Origin: Candidatus Eremiobacterota bacterium
GTDB lineage: Bacteria > Vulcanimicrobiota > Vulcanimicrobiia > Vulcanimicrobiales > Vulcanimicrobiaceae
Assembly: GCA_019235885.1 (NCBI GenBank)
Contig: JAFAKB010000103.1
Location: forward strand, 1 to 53,277
DNA: 53,277 nucleotides
Direction: 5' to 3'
The first letter of the stretch is position 1, and each line of letters begins with the position of its first letter. This document shows, piece after piece, positions 1-7,958 of the stretch. Position numbers and translations under genes: made by a program. The notes under the pieces were generated by a model. That model had not been told where the DNA came from, ran no database searches, and worked only from the letters and a program-made list of their open reading frames with translations.

Positions 1-1668
1 ACGCGCCTGATGCAGATTCTCAAGAACCTGCTCTCGAACGCGTTCAAGTTCACGCAGCACGGCTCGGTCGAGCTCTCGCTGCAGCGCGCGGTGCGCGAAG
101 TCGACGGCGTGCTCGGGCAGTACGTCGCCTTCTCCGTGCGCGACACCGGGATCGGGATCCCGGGCGACAAGCACAACGTCATCTTCGAGGCGTTCCAGCA
201 AGCCGACATGTCGACGGCCCGCAAGTACGGCGGCACCGGCCTGGGCCTGGCGATCTCGCGCGAGATCGCAGGGCTGCTCGGCGGCGACATGACGGTCGAG
301 TCCGAGCCGGGCGCGGGATCGACGTTCACCTTCTACCACCCGCTCGAGCGCACCGGGCGCGCCGCGACTGCCGTCGACGGCGTCTACGTTCCGCCGCCGG
401 TAAGGCCGGTCGTCCCCGACGACGTGCCGCTGCTCGACCCGGCCCGCACGATCCCGAGCGGTTCGGTCGAGGACGACCGCGCCGCGGTGCGGCCGCAAGA
501 CCGCGTCGTGCTCATCATCGAGGACGACGCCACCTTCGCGCGCATCCTCTTGGGGCTCGCGCGCGACCGTGGCTTCAAGGGACTGATGGCGAGCAACGGC
601 GCCGACGGTCTTGCGCTGGCGCGGCAGTTCGTCCCCGACGCGATCACGCTCGACATCGGGCTCCCCGACGTCGACGGGTGGTCGCTGCTCGATCAGCTCA
701 AGCGCGATCCGGCGACGCGGGCGATCCCGGTTCACGTGATCTCCGGCGAAGAGCAGTGGCAGAAGGCGCTCGACAGCGGCGCGTTCGCGCACCTGAAGAA
801 GCCGGCCAGCGAGGACGCGCTCACGCAGGCGTTCGACAACCTGCTCGGGTTCGCCGACGCCGCCTCGCGCAACGTGCTCGTCGTCGAGGACGACGTCACG
901 CAGCTCTCGGCGATGGCGAACCTGATCGAGTCGGGCGAGGTGACCGTCACCGCGGTCTCGACCGGCGCGCAAGCGCTCTCCGCGCTCGACGAAGCGCACT
1001 TCGACTGCGTGATCGTCGACCTCGGGCTGCCCGACATCGAAGGGCTGGCGCTGATCGAGAAGATCAAGCAGCATCCTTCGCACGTGCGCGTGCCGGTGAT
1101 CGTCTACACCGGGCGCGAGCTGACCGAGCACGAAGAGAGCTCGCTGCGGCGGCTCTCCGAGTCGGTGATCGTCAAGGACGCGATGTCGCCCGAGCGGCTG
1201 ATCGAGGAGACCTCGTACTTCCTCAACCAGGTCGAGGCGCGGCTCCCCGAGGTGAAGCGGCCGGTCCACGTCAACGGGAACGGCACGCTCGAGGGGCGCA
1301 CGATCCTCATCACCGACGACGACACCCGCAACATCTACGCGCTGCGCAGCGCGCTCGAAGAGTTCAAGATGCTCGTCCTCACCGCCGAGTCGGGCGCGGA
1401 GGCGATCGGGCACCTGCGCACGCATCCTGAGATCGACGTCGTCCTGATGGACATCATGATGCCGGAGATGGACGGATACGAGACGATCCGCCGGATTCGC
1501 GCGCGCAACGAGTGGAAAGACCTTCCGATCATCGCGCTCACCGCGAAGGCGATGAAGGGCGACCGCGAGCAGTGTCTCGCGGCCGGCGCCTCCGAGTACA
1601 TCTCGAAGCCGGTCGACATCGACCAGCTCGTCGCTTTGATCCGGGTGTGGCTGAACGTCGCCGCCTAA
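1..1668 (+). CDS. Hybrid sensor histidine kinase, C-terminal part (HATPase plus three receiver domains), 5' truncated by window edge
   Basis: The reading frame is open from base 1, and the first visible codons are already the kinase N-box (ILKNLLSNAFKFT), so the dimerisation/His domain lies upstream of the window. Counting from the Met at base 10, the ATPase domain spans about 1-112, with DTGIGI at 45-50, the F-box FEAFQQAD and GGTGLGL at 74-80. Three receivers follow: about 165-283 (Asp215, Lys264), 288-405 (Asp337, Lys389) and 431-550 (Asp481, Lys533). Each keeps its acidic pair, phospho-acceptor Asp and Lys, so all three look able to be phosphorylated. This is a soluble-type hybrid kinase able to run an intramolecular phosphorelay. 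The CheR-like gene starts 1 base after the stop, so the two are probably co-translated. The input domain is not visible and the signal is unknown. Confidence 0.93.
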   Translation, partial: TRLMQILKNLLSNAFKFTQHGSVELSLQRAVREVDGVLGQYVAFSVRDTGIGIPGDKHNVIFEAFQQADMSTARKYGGTGLGLAISREIAGLLGGDMTVESEPGAGSTFTFYHPLERTGRAATAVDGVYVPPPVRPVVPDDVPLLDPARTIPSGSVEDDRAAVRPQDRVVLIIEDDATFARILLGLARDRGFKGLMASNGADGLALARQFVPDAITLDIGLPDVDGWSLLDQLKRDPATRAIPVHVISGEEQWQKALDSGAFAHLKKPASEDALTQAFDNLLGFADAASRNVLVVEDDVTQLSAMANLIESGEVTVTAVSTGAQALSALDEAHFDCVIVDLGLPDIEGLALIEKIKQHPSHVRVPVIVYTGRELTEHEESSLRRLSESVIVKDAMSPERLIEETSYFLNQVEARLPEVKRPVHVNGNGTLEGRTILITDDDTRNIYALRSALEEFKMLVLTAESGAEAIGHLRTHPEIDVVLMDIMMPEMDGYETIRRIRARNEWKDLPIIALTAKAMKGDREQCLAAGASEYISKPVDIDQLVALIRVWLNVAA

Positions 1669-1669
1669 C

Positions 1670-2536
1670 GTGATCGCGGAACGCATGGTTCCCGAGCCGC
1701 CTTCGGGCGGTGAGGGAACCCTCTCGCCGGGGGTCGCCGAGCTCGAGCTGCGGTTGCTGCTCGAGGCGGTGTACCGCGTCTCGGGCTTCGACTTCCGCGA
1801 GTATGCGCCGGCGACGGTGAAGCGGCGGGTCGCGGAGCGGGTGCGGGCCGAGGGGATGCGAACGATTTCCGGACTGATCGAGCGCGTGCTGCACGATCCG
1901 CCGGCGATGCTGCGCTTCGTCGACGCGCTCACCCACAACGCCAGCTCGCCGTTCCGCGAGCCGGCGTTCTTCACGGCGTTTCGCGAGCGCGTGCTGCCGC
2001 GGCTGCGGACCTTTCCGCACGTGCGCATCTGGGTGATCGGCGCCGGGGACGATGCGTACTCGCTGGGGATCCTGCTGCGCGAGGCGGAGCTCTATCACCG
2101 CGTGCGGATCTATGCGACCGACGCGGGGGAGGCGGCGACCGAGCGCGCCAAGGCCGGCGCGTTTCCGGTGGAGCTGCTCGACGAGTACGGGCAGCGGTAC
2201 GCGGAGGCCGGCGGCGCGCGGCAGCTTTCCGACTACGTCGAGGTCGTCGGCGGGCAGGCGGTGTTCAAACCGGCGCTGCGCGAGCACATCGTCTTCGCGC
2301 AGCACAACCTCGCTTGCGATTCCTCCTTCAACGAGTTCCATCTCGTGGTGGCGCGGAACGTGATCACGCATTTCAACCGGACGCTCGCGTATCGTGCGCA
2401 CCAGGTCATCTTCGAGTCGCTGATTCGGCTTGGGTATCTTGGGATGTCGGCGAAAGAGACGTTGCGGTATACGCCGCATCAGCGGGCGTACGAAGAGCTC
2501 GACGCTACCGAACGGTTTTATCGGCGGCTGCGGTAG
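1670..2536 (+). CDS. CheR-family methyltransferase-like protein with altered SAM-binding motif
   Basis: 288 residues with the CheR layout: an N-terminal helical part (FREYAPATVKRRVAERV, about residues 38-54) and a Rossmann-like C-terminal part ending with the usual helix-rich tail. CheR enzymes methylate glutamates of chemoreceptors using S-adenosylmethionine. Here the normally conserved glycine/acid motif (GCSTGEE followed by YSLA) reads GAGDDAYSLG, the usual T-x-FFRD segment reads NASSPFREP, and CRNVLIYF reads ARNVITHF. Those departures suggest weak or lost SAM binding, although ATD at the adenosine position and FNEFHLVVARNV are kept. GTG at 1670 is used because it follows the kinase stop by one base; ATG at 1685 is an alternative. 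The context suggests a receptor-independent signalling role beside the hybrid kinase. CheR homology is secure; enzymatic activity is doubtful. Confidence 0.85.
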   Translation: MIAERMVPEPPSGGEGTLSPGVAELELRLLLEAVYRVSGFDFREYAPATVKRRVAERVRAEGMRTISGLIERVLHDPPAMLRFVDALTHNASSPFREPAFFTAFRERVLPRLRTFPHVRIWVIGAGDDAYSLGILLREAELYHRVRIYATDAGEAATERAKAGAFPVELLDEYGQRYAEAGGARQLSDYVEVVGGQAVFKPALREHIVFAQHNLACDSSFNEFHLVVARNVITHFNRTLAYRAHQVIFESLIRLGYLGMSAKETLRYTPHQRAYEELDATERFYRRLR

Positions 2537-2571
2537 CGCACCGGGACTTCGGCATCGGTCATCCGGGTATC

Positions 2572-2713
2572 GGTAGGGGTGCGACGTTGTTGCGGCGGGG
2601 ACGCTCCCTGCGGCGCATCCATGCGCCTCCGGTCACTCGGGTTCGTCGTCGCTCCCGCCCTCCGGGCTCCGCTCCTCCTCAACGCCCCGCCACAACAACG
2701 TCGCACCCCTACC
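2572..2713. repeat. 142-bp element with 29-bp terminal inverted repeats
   Basis: In the gap between two convergent genes, the arm at 2572-2600 (begins GGTAGGGGTGCGACG) is the reverse complement of 2685-2713, with a single mismatch over 29 bases. The 84-base interior contains its own small hairpin, GGCGCATCCATGCGCC at about 2613-2628. The whole could fold as a long cruciform or RNA hairpin. It could be a bidirectional terminator for the convergent cheR-like and response-regulator genes, or a MITE/REPIN-like repeat. It has no T-tract and no coding potential that I trust. Confidence 0.8.
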
Positions 2714-2736
2714 TCCAGGCACGACAACGGCGGGCG

Positions 2737-3405
2737 CTAGGGAATGAGGCCGCGGCGATACGCGGTAACCGCGGCTTGCGCGCGGTCGGAGGCCGAGAGC
2801 TTCGCCAAAATGTCGGCTACATGGCCTTTTACGGTGCCGAGACTTACATAAAGACGTTCGGCGATTTCGGCGTTGCCGATGCCGTCGGCGATCAGCTTGA
2901 GTATTTCCGTTTCGCGCGGTGTGAGGGGCGAGTGCTCAGGACGTTGCGCCGTGCCGCTGAGCTTGCGGAGGACGACGTGGGCGATGCGGGGGTCGAAGTA
3001 GGCGCCGCCGGCGGCGACTGCGCGGACGGCGTCGATCACGATGGACGGGTCGGACGATTTTACGCAGTAAGCGTCGGCGCCGGCGGCGAGGGCAGCTAGA
3101 ACTTCATCGTCCATCTCTTGCATCGTCAGGATGACGACGTGCGGCGGTTCGGGCTTTGCTTTGATCTCGCGGGTCAGCGTGATTCCGTCTTTGCCGGGAA
3201 GACCAAGGTCGATCACCGCAACGTCGGGACGCCCGTGCGTAATCGCTCCTTCTCCAGCAATTCCGTCGGGCGCTTCGGCGACCACGTCGATTCCGGCGGC
3301 TTCCAGCGAAGTACGGAGGCCTGCGCGGACCAGCGCGTGGTCTTCGACCAGGACGACGCGAATCGCCCTGCGCCCGTCATCCTGAGCTTGTCGAAGGGCG
3401 CTCAT
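2737..3405 (-). CDS. NarL/LuxR-type response regulator
   Basis: 222 residues. The receiver domain is residues 15-135, with acidic pocket Glu21-Asp22, phospho-acceptor Asp66 in VIDLGLPG and Lys116. A LuxR-type helix-turn-helix follows at about 150-215 (LTPRETEILKLIADG, then VSLGTVKGHVADIL). It should be a DNA-binding transcription factor activated by phosphorylation. Its ATG overlaps the stop of the upstream histidine kinase gene by 4 bases (ATGA at 3402-3405), so kinase and regulator are translationally coupled and form a cognate pair. Residues 3-9 (ALRQAQD) are encoded by a dispersed DNA repeat, so the extreme N-terminus is not ancestral. The target genes are not evident; the divergent KdpD-like gene and Kdp operon nearby are candidates. 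Confidence 0.93.
   Translation of the reverse strand: MSALRQAQDDGRRAIRVVLVEDHALVRAGLRTSLEAAGIDVVAEAPDGIAGEGAITHGRPDVAVIDLGLPGKDGITLTREIKAKPEPPHVVILTMQEMDDEVLAALAAGADAYCVKSSDPSIVIDAVRAVAAGGAYFDPRIAHVVLRKLSGTAQRPEHSPLTPRETEILKLIADGIGNAEIAERLYVSLGTVKGHVADILAKLSASDRAQAAVTAYRRGLIP
3376..3398. repeat. Dispersed 23-bp repeat, copy 1 (core CTGAGCTTGTCGAAG)
   Basis: This is one of three near-identical 23-bp copies in the window (the others are at 7870-7892 and 29949-29971). The copy lies immediately inside the 5' end of the response regulator gene, on the strand opposite to translation, and encodes its N-terminal LRQAQDD. Confidence 0.85.
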
Positions 3406-4937
3406 GCCGACGCTTTCGGGAGCGAGAAGGTGAACACCGAGCCGCGCGGGTCGCGGGGCGCGTAGCGGACGGTGCCGCCGCTCTCTTCGGCGATGCGGCG
3501 CACGATGTACAATCCTAAGCCCGTCCCGCCGCCGGTGCGCGAAGCGCTGGAGAAACGTTGGAACAACGCGGCGCGCGAGCGCTCGTCGATGCCGTAGCCG
3601 TCGTCGGCGACGATCACGTCGGTCCGGGCGGGTGACGGGACGACGCGCAGCTCCACGGTTCCGCCGGTTGGGGTGTGCTGCAGCGCGTTCGCGACTAGGT
3701 TTGCCAGCGCGCGCTTGACGTCGGCGCGCGCGGCGCGCGCGGCGGCGGGCGCGTTCGCGGTGACGGTGAGCGTGATCCCGCGCGACTCGGCCATTGCGCT
3801 CAGCTCCGAGGCGATCTCGCGGGCGACGGCGGCGAGGTCGAACGGCTCGCGCTCTGGATGACGGTCGCCGGACTCGAAGCGCGCAACGAGCAGCAGCGTC
3901 TCGGCGAGGCGGACGAGGTCGTCGATCGAGACGAGGCTGTCGCGCAAGACCGTTTGATAGCGGTCCGGGAGCGGGCCGTAGGCGCCGGTTGCAGCTTGGC
4001 GGAGCGTCATCGAGAGCGCGGCGAGCGGCGTGCGCAGGTCGTGCGAGATCGCGTAGACCAGGTCGCGAATCACCTCTTGGCGCTCGCCGAGCGCTTCGTT
4101 TCGCTCCGCGAGCTGGCCGAAGAGACGTGCTTGGCCCAGCGCGTTGACCGCCAGCGTCGCGAAGCTGCGCGCGGTTTGCAGCGCGGCGTCGTCGGGCGCT
4201 TCGCCGTCGTAGGCGACGACGAGCACGCCGAAGTTCGCGCCGCGGTCGGCGAGCGGAAGCGCGAGCGCGCTGTGCGCGTTCAGGCGGTCGAGCACGAAGC
4301 GCGCGACCGGATCGGCGGCGCGCACGACGCTGACGGTGCCGTCGTCGGCCACGCGGTGGACCAGCGAGACGATCTCGGACGAAGGGCGCTCGTCGAGGAC
4401 CTCGACTTCGCCGGCGCCGTTGCGGGCCGCGAGGACCTCCTGTCCGGTCCGCGCGGGGTACCAGTAGGCCGCTTCACCGTCGAGCGCACCCGGCGCTTCG
4501 CGCACGATCGCGCGCGTGACGACGTCGGGGGAGAGCGAGGCACGAATCCGTTCCGCCGTTGCGGAAAGCGTCGCTTCGCGGCGGGCGCGCGCTTCTTGCG
4601 CGGCGAGGCGGCCGACCCGCTCCGCGCGCTCTTGCACCGCGGTGCTCAGATAGCCGACGAGCACGATCGAGAGCGCGGACAGGATACGGTCGCCGATCCC
4701 GATCGCGTCCCAGCGATAGCCGGCCTGCGCGGCGTTGACGAACGCCGCGACGGCATCGGCGATCAGCGACGCGATGACGAGCGCGGCGGTGAGGCGGCGG
4801 CTTTGCGTCAGCGCGGCGAGCACGATCGGGACGTCGAGCAGGATCGCGACGACGAGCGTCTGCGGCGTCAGCGCGTCGGCGACGAAGACGAGGGCGAGCA
4901 GCGCGAAGGCGGCAATGGCGACGGCTCGCGAGCGCAC
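3402..4937 (-). CDS. Membrane histidine kinase (DUF4118-like TM region, GAF, HisKA, HATPase), KdpD C-terminal-like
   Basis: About 511 residues from GTG 4937; an ATG at 5054 would give 550 but would overlap the divergent gene. Hydrophobic helices fill roughly residues 5-100, resembling the membrane block of KdpD. A GAF-like domain follows at about 140-275, then the phospho-acceptor His299 in AISHDLRTPL, N-box Asn417, DDGYGI (445-450) and GTGLGL (471-476). It autophosphorylates and should pass phosphate to the NarL-type regulator encoded directly downstream with a 4-base overlap. The domain order equals the C-terminal two thirds of KdpD, and the missing KdpD sensor sits in the divergent gene 50 bases away. 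I infer a split KdpD, but the partner regulator is NarL-type rather than the usual OmpR-type KdpE. Kinase identity is firm; the potassium link is inferred. Confidence 0.88.
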   Translation of the reverse strand: MRSRAVAIAAFALLALVFVADALTPQTLVVAILLDVPIVLAALTQSRRLTAALVIASLIADAVAAFVNAAQAGYRWDAIGIGDRILSALSIVLVGYLSTAVQERAERVGRLAAQEARARREATLSATAERIRASLSPDVVTRAIVREAPGALDGEAAYWYPARTGQEVLAARNGAGEVEVLDERPSSEIVSLVHRVADDGTVSVVRAADPVARFVLDRLNAHSALALPLADRGANFGVLVVAYDGEAPDDAALQTARSFATLAVNALGQARLFGQLAERNEALGERQEVIRDLVYAISHDLRTPLAALSMTLRQAATGAYGPLPDRYQTVLRDSLVSIDDLVRLAETLLLVARFESGDRHPEREPFDLAAVAREIASELSAMAESRGITLTVTANAPAAARAARADVKRALANLVANALQHTPTGGTVELRVVPSPARTDVIVADDGYGIDERSRAALFQRFSSASRTGGGTGLGLYIVRRIAEESGGTVRYAPRDPRGSVFTFSLPKASA

Positions 4938-4986
4938 GAAAACGGCTTCGGGGACCCGCGGTCCCGCCCTGCGAAGAGCCGGACTC
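4938..4986. promoter_or_regulatory. Divergent intergenic region between histidine kinase and KdpD-like sensor gene
   Basis: Only 49 bases separate the chosen GTG starts of the two divergent genes, so their promoters must overlap each other or the coding ends. GAAGAG at about 4969-4974 could serve as the ribosome-binding site for the plus-strand gene. I see no convincing -10/-35 elements. If the longer kinase start (5054) is right, this stretch is coding. Confidence 0.35.
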
Positions 4987-7083
4987 GTGCGCGAATCAGG
5001 ACGCTCCGGGGCGGCGGCGCTGCTCGTCGAGCTCGGCCTCACGCCGAAGCTCACGATCTACCTCGCCGGCGCGCCCGGCGCCGGGAAAACGCACCGTCTG
5101 CTCACCGACGCGCTGCGCGAAGCGAAGGCCGGACGGCGCGTCGCGATCGGGTGGATCGAGACAAAAGGGCGGCCGCAGCTCGACACGCTGGCGGCGGCGT
5201 TCCCGCGGATCGCGCCGCGCCGTTATGCCGTGGGCGGCACGGTCGTGGAAGACTTCGATCTGGACGCGGCGCTGGAGAGCGACTGCGAGACGATCGTGCT
5301 CGACGAGCTCGCCCACTCCAATCCGGACGGGGCGCCGCACGCGAAGCGCTGGCAGGACGCGCTCGCGCTGCGCGAAGCGGGGAAATCGGTCCTCGGCGCG
5401 CTGAACGTGATGCACCTCGACACGGTCGCTCCCGTCGCCGAGCGCATCATCGGCTATCCGGTGCGCGAGATCGTGCCGATGGCGTTCCTGCGCAAAGCCG
5501 ACCGGGTGATCGCGCTCGACGTCGCGCCCTCGATTCTGGAATCGCGCTTGCGGACGGGGCGGATCGTGCGCGACGAGGACGTCGAGCGCGCCGCGGCCGG
5601 CGTCTTCCAGCCGAAGAACTTGAGCATGATGCGCGAGCTGCTGCTGCGCGTCGTGGACGACCTCACCGTGCCGGTCGTCGCGCCGAGCAAAGTCTCGATC
5701 GCGCTGGCGGTCGTCGTCGGGCACGGCGATCCCGAGCCGTTCCTGCGCCGCGCGGCGGCCTTCGCCGACGCGCTGGACCTCGCGCTCGAGGTGACTTCCG
5801 TCGAGGCGAGCGATGCGCAGCGCGTCACCGACGTCACGCTGCGCGTCGACGGCGGCGTCGTTCCGCTCCCGCAGAAGCTCGCGCGTGGCGACTTGCACGA
5901 CGTGCGCGCTTCGCTGGTGATCGTGCCGCGCGGCGGGCTCGCCGACCGCATCCTGGCGCAGCCGCTCGACCGCGATCTGCTCGTCGCCGATCCGGCCAGC
6001 GCGGCCCTGCGCGCCGGCGAGTCGGGCCGGCATCCCTACGGCTTCGCGCTCGGTGACCGGCTGCGCATCGGGTACGGGAAGTTGACGATCTATCTCGGCT
6101 CGGTGGCGGGGAGCGGCAAGACCTACGCGATGCTTGACCGCGCGCACCAGCTCCTCGACGAAGGCGTCGACGTCGTCGCCGCGCTGGTCGAGACGCACGG
6201 CCGCGAAGAGACGGCGGCGCTGCTGGCCGGGATCGAGCAGATTCCGCGCTTGCCGAACGGCGAGATGGACCTGCAAGCGCTGCTCGCGCGGCACCCGAAG
6301 ATCGCGCTGATCGACGAGCTCGCGCACACCAACGTGACCGCCGGCGGGCGCGCGAAGCGCTACGACGACGTGATCGCGGTGCTGCGCAGCGGGATCGACG
6401 TGATCACCACCCTGAACGTGCAGCACTTCGAAGGGGTCGGCGACGCGGTCGAGCGGCTCACCGGGACGCGCGTGCGCGAGACGCTCCCCGACAGCGTCTT
6501 GGAGTTCGCCGACGAGGTCGTCTTCGTCGACGTGACGCCCGACGTGCTCCGGCAGCGGCTGCGCGAAGGGAAGATCTACCCGCGCGAGCGCGTCGACGCG
6601 GCGCTGGCGAACTTCTTCCGCACCGAGAACCTCGCCGCGCTGCGCGAGCTCGCGGTGCGCGAGATGCTGCGCGCGCGCTCGGAGCGGCGGCGCGAGCGGC
6701 CGTTCGTGCGCATCGTCCTGGGCGTCGCGCCGCGCGAGCGCGACGTCGAGCTCATCGAGCGCGCGGGGCGGCTCGCGAAGCGGCTCGACGTCGATTTGCG
6801 CGTCATGGTGGTGACGCCGCAGTCCGACGATGCGACGCGCGCGGTCGTCGCGGTGCTGGCGCGCGCGGCGCACGCCGCGCACGCGAGCTTCGTCCACGAG
6901 GTTGCGCCGGACGCGCCGGCGCGCGTCGCCGAGCGGCTCGCGGAAGGCGACGTCGTCGCGGTCGAGTCGCCGCGCAACCGCCGCAGGCTGTTCGGCAAGC
7001 ACTCCTTTGCGGTGCGGCTGTTGGCCGCGGGCGCGCGCGAGATGCTGGTTCTCGCTCCGCGCCGGGACTCCGATCAGAAGTAG
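4987..7083 (+). CDS. Kinase-less KdpD-like protein with two tandem KdpD sensor/Usp units
   Basis: About 698 residues from GTG 4987. The protein is an internal duplication. Unit 1 has a Walker A GAPGAGKT (28-35), LDELAHSN, the degenerate signature ALNVMHLD and a Usp-like region to about residue 340. Unit 2 has a Walker A GSVAGSGKT (371-379), IDELAHTN, the canonical TLNVQHFEGVGD and a Usp-like tail. In KdpD these domains sense potassium and ATP or cyclic-di-AMP signals and control the attached kinase. Here no transmembrane, GAF or kinase domain follows, so the protein is cytosolic and must act on a separate partner, most simply the divergent kinase. Short sensor-only KdpD proteins are known in other phyla; a tandem one is unusual. 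Its 3' end overlaps the convergent barrel gene by 10 bases. An in-frame ATG further upstream (4735) lies inside the opposing kinase gene and is unlikely. Confidence 0.88.
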   Translation: MRESGRSGAAALLVELGLTPKLTIYLAGAPGAGKTHRLLTDALREAKAGRRVAIGWIETKGRPQLDTLAAAFPRIAPRRYAVGGTVVEDFDLDAALESDCETIVLDELAHSNPDGAPHAKRWQDALALREAGKSVLGALNVMHLDTVAPVAERIIGYPVREIVPMAFLRKADRVIALDVAPSILESRLRTGRIVRDEDVERAAAGVFQPKNLSMMRELLLRVVDDLTVPVVAPSKVSIALAVVVGHGDPEPFLRRAAAFADALDLALEVTSVEASDAQRVTDVTLRVDGGVVPLPQKLARGDLHDVRASLVIVPRGGLADRILAQPLDRDLLVADPASAALRAGESGRHPYGFALGDRLRIGYGKLTIYLGSVAGSGKTYAMLDRAHQLLDEGVDVVAALVETHGREETAALLAGIEQIPRLPNGEMDLQALLARHPKIALIDELAHTNVTAGGRAKRYDDVIAVLRSGIDVITTLNVQHFEGVGDAVERLTGTRVRETLPDSVLEFADEVVFVDVTPDVLRQRLREGKIYPRERVDAALANFFRTENLAALRELAVREMLRARSERRRERPFVRIVLGVAPRERDVELIERAGRLAKRLDVDLRVMVVTPQSDDATRAVVAVLARAAHAAHASFVHEVAPDAPARVAERLAEGDVVAVESPRNRRRLFGKHSFAVRLLAAGAREMLVLAPRRDSDQK

Positions 7084-7958
7084 TAGCTGAGCCCGAAGCC
7101 GACGCCGTGGTACTTTCCGGTTGCGGCGGTCGGCGAGACGCTCGCCGACGCGTCGACTTGCAGCCGCGGGCCGAAGTCGTGGTACACGCCGTAGATGTAC
7201 TGCGTGCGGGTCGCCGTGCCGGGGCCGTTCGCCTGCGAGAACGTCGCGATCTCGGCGTACGCGCCGTTCGCGTTCGGCAGCGTGATCCCGAGGTTCAGCG
7301 AGGGGACGAACGAGTTCCAGCGCTGCGGGCCGTTGGTGAGCGACTGGGACTGCGCCGTCGCCGCCAGCGAGAAGACGGGCGAGAGCGTGTACCCCGCGTT
7401 GAGGGCGTAGATCGCGGTCGTTCCGTTCGCCGAGACGCCGTTCAAGCCGGTCGGCGCGGTGAAGAACGCCTGGCCGCCCCAGTTGAACTTCGGCGTGTAG
7501 CCGAACACGTACTTGAGGCCGGCGCCGACGTCGCTCGCGCCGGTCGTCGCCGGCGGTCCGCCGATGCTGGAGCGCACGATCTGCGGCGGCGCGATCTGCA
7601 GCTCGAGGGCGGGAACCTTCGTCCCGATCCGGATCAGCGTCTGCGGATAGGTCACCGTGTTTCCGATGCCCGGCGAGGTCGCGTTCAAATAGCCCAGCTC
7701 GACCTCGACGTGGTTCGGGCGCACCGTGCAGACGGAGTTCGTCACCGTCGGCCGCGTGACGATCGCGCTGATCGACGTGCACGGGTCGTTCGCGCCGAAC
7801 GCCGGTCCGATCGGGTTCGGCGCAGATGACGGCGCGGGAGACGGCGACGGAGTCGTTTGCGCGAGCGCGCCCTTCGACAAGCTCAGGACGACAAAGGCGC
7901 TCAGCGCGACGACGCGGCTCACGGTGTGGGCGCGGCTCGTGGAGGCGACGGGGGTCAC
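7074..7958 (-). CDS. Outer-membrane beta-barrel protein translationally coupled to kdpC
   Basis: 294 residues: a signal peptide with likely cleavage after ALA (residues 31-33), a Pro/Ser-rich linker, then alternating amphipathic strands ending in GVGFGLSYYF. A terminal Phe with alternating aromatics is the classic outer-membrane insertion signal. The GTG start overlaps the kdpC stop (GTGA, 7955-7958), so it belongs to the Kdp operon and is probably induced under potassium limitation. Porin-like genes next to kdpC are known in several Gram-negative phyla. A role in potassium entry across the outer membrane is inference. The signal peptide contains residues LSLSKG encoded by a dispersed DNA repeat. 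Family below barrel level is not recognised. Confidence 0.82.
   Translation of the reverse strand: MTPVASTSRAHTVSRVVALSAFVVLSLSKGALAQTTPSPSPAPSSAPNPIGPAFGANDPCTSISAIVTRPTVTNSVCTVRPNHVEVELGYLNATSPGIGNTVTYPQTLIRIGTKVPALELQIAPPQIVRSSIGGPPATTGASDVGAGLKYVFGYTPKFNWGGQAFFTAPTGLNGVSANGTTAIYALNAGYTLSPVFSLAATAQSQSLTNGPQRWNSFVPSLNLGITLPNANGAYAEIATFSQANGPGTATRTQYIYGVYHDFGPRLQVDASASVSPTAATGKYHGVGFGLSYYF
7870..7892. repeat. Dispersed 23-bp repeat, copy 2 (reverse orientation)
   Basis: It differs from copy 1 at one base when reverse-complemented. It lies in the signal peptide of the barrel protein and encodes VLSLSKG, adding residues between the hydrophobic core and the cleavage site. Confidence 0.85.

Noticed and set aside
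2737-3405. KdpE identity for the response regulator
   Set aside because: Its output domain is LuxR/NarL-type, not the OmpR winged helix of KdpE, despite its proximity to KdpD-like genes.
4996-7782. A 928-codon minus-strand frame opposite the KdpD-like gene
   Set aside because: It is antisense to two clear Walker motifs and overlaps the barrel gene in another frame. Its composition (Arg/His/Asp/Val) is that of a shadow.
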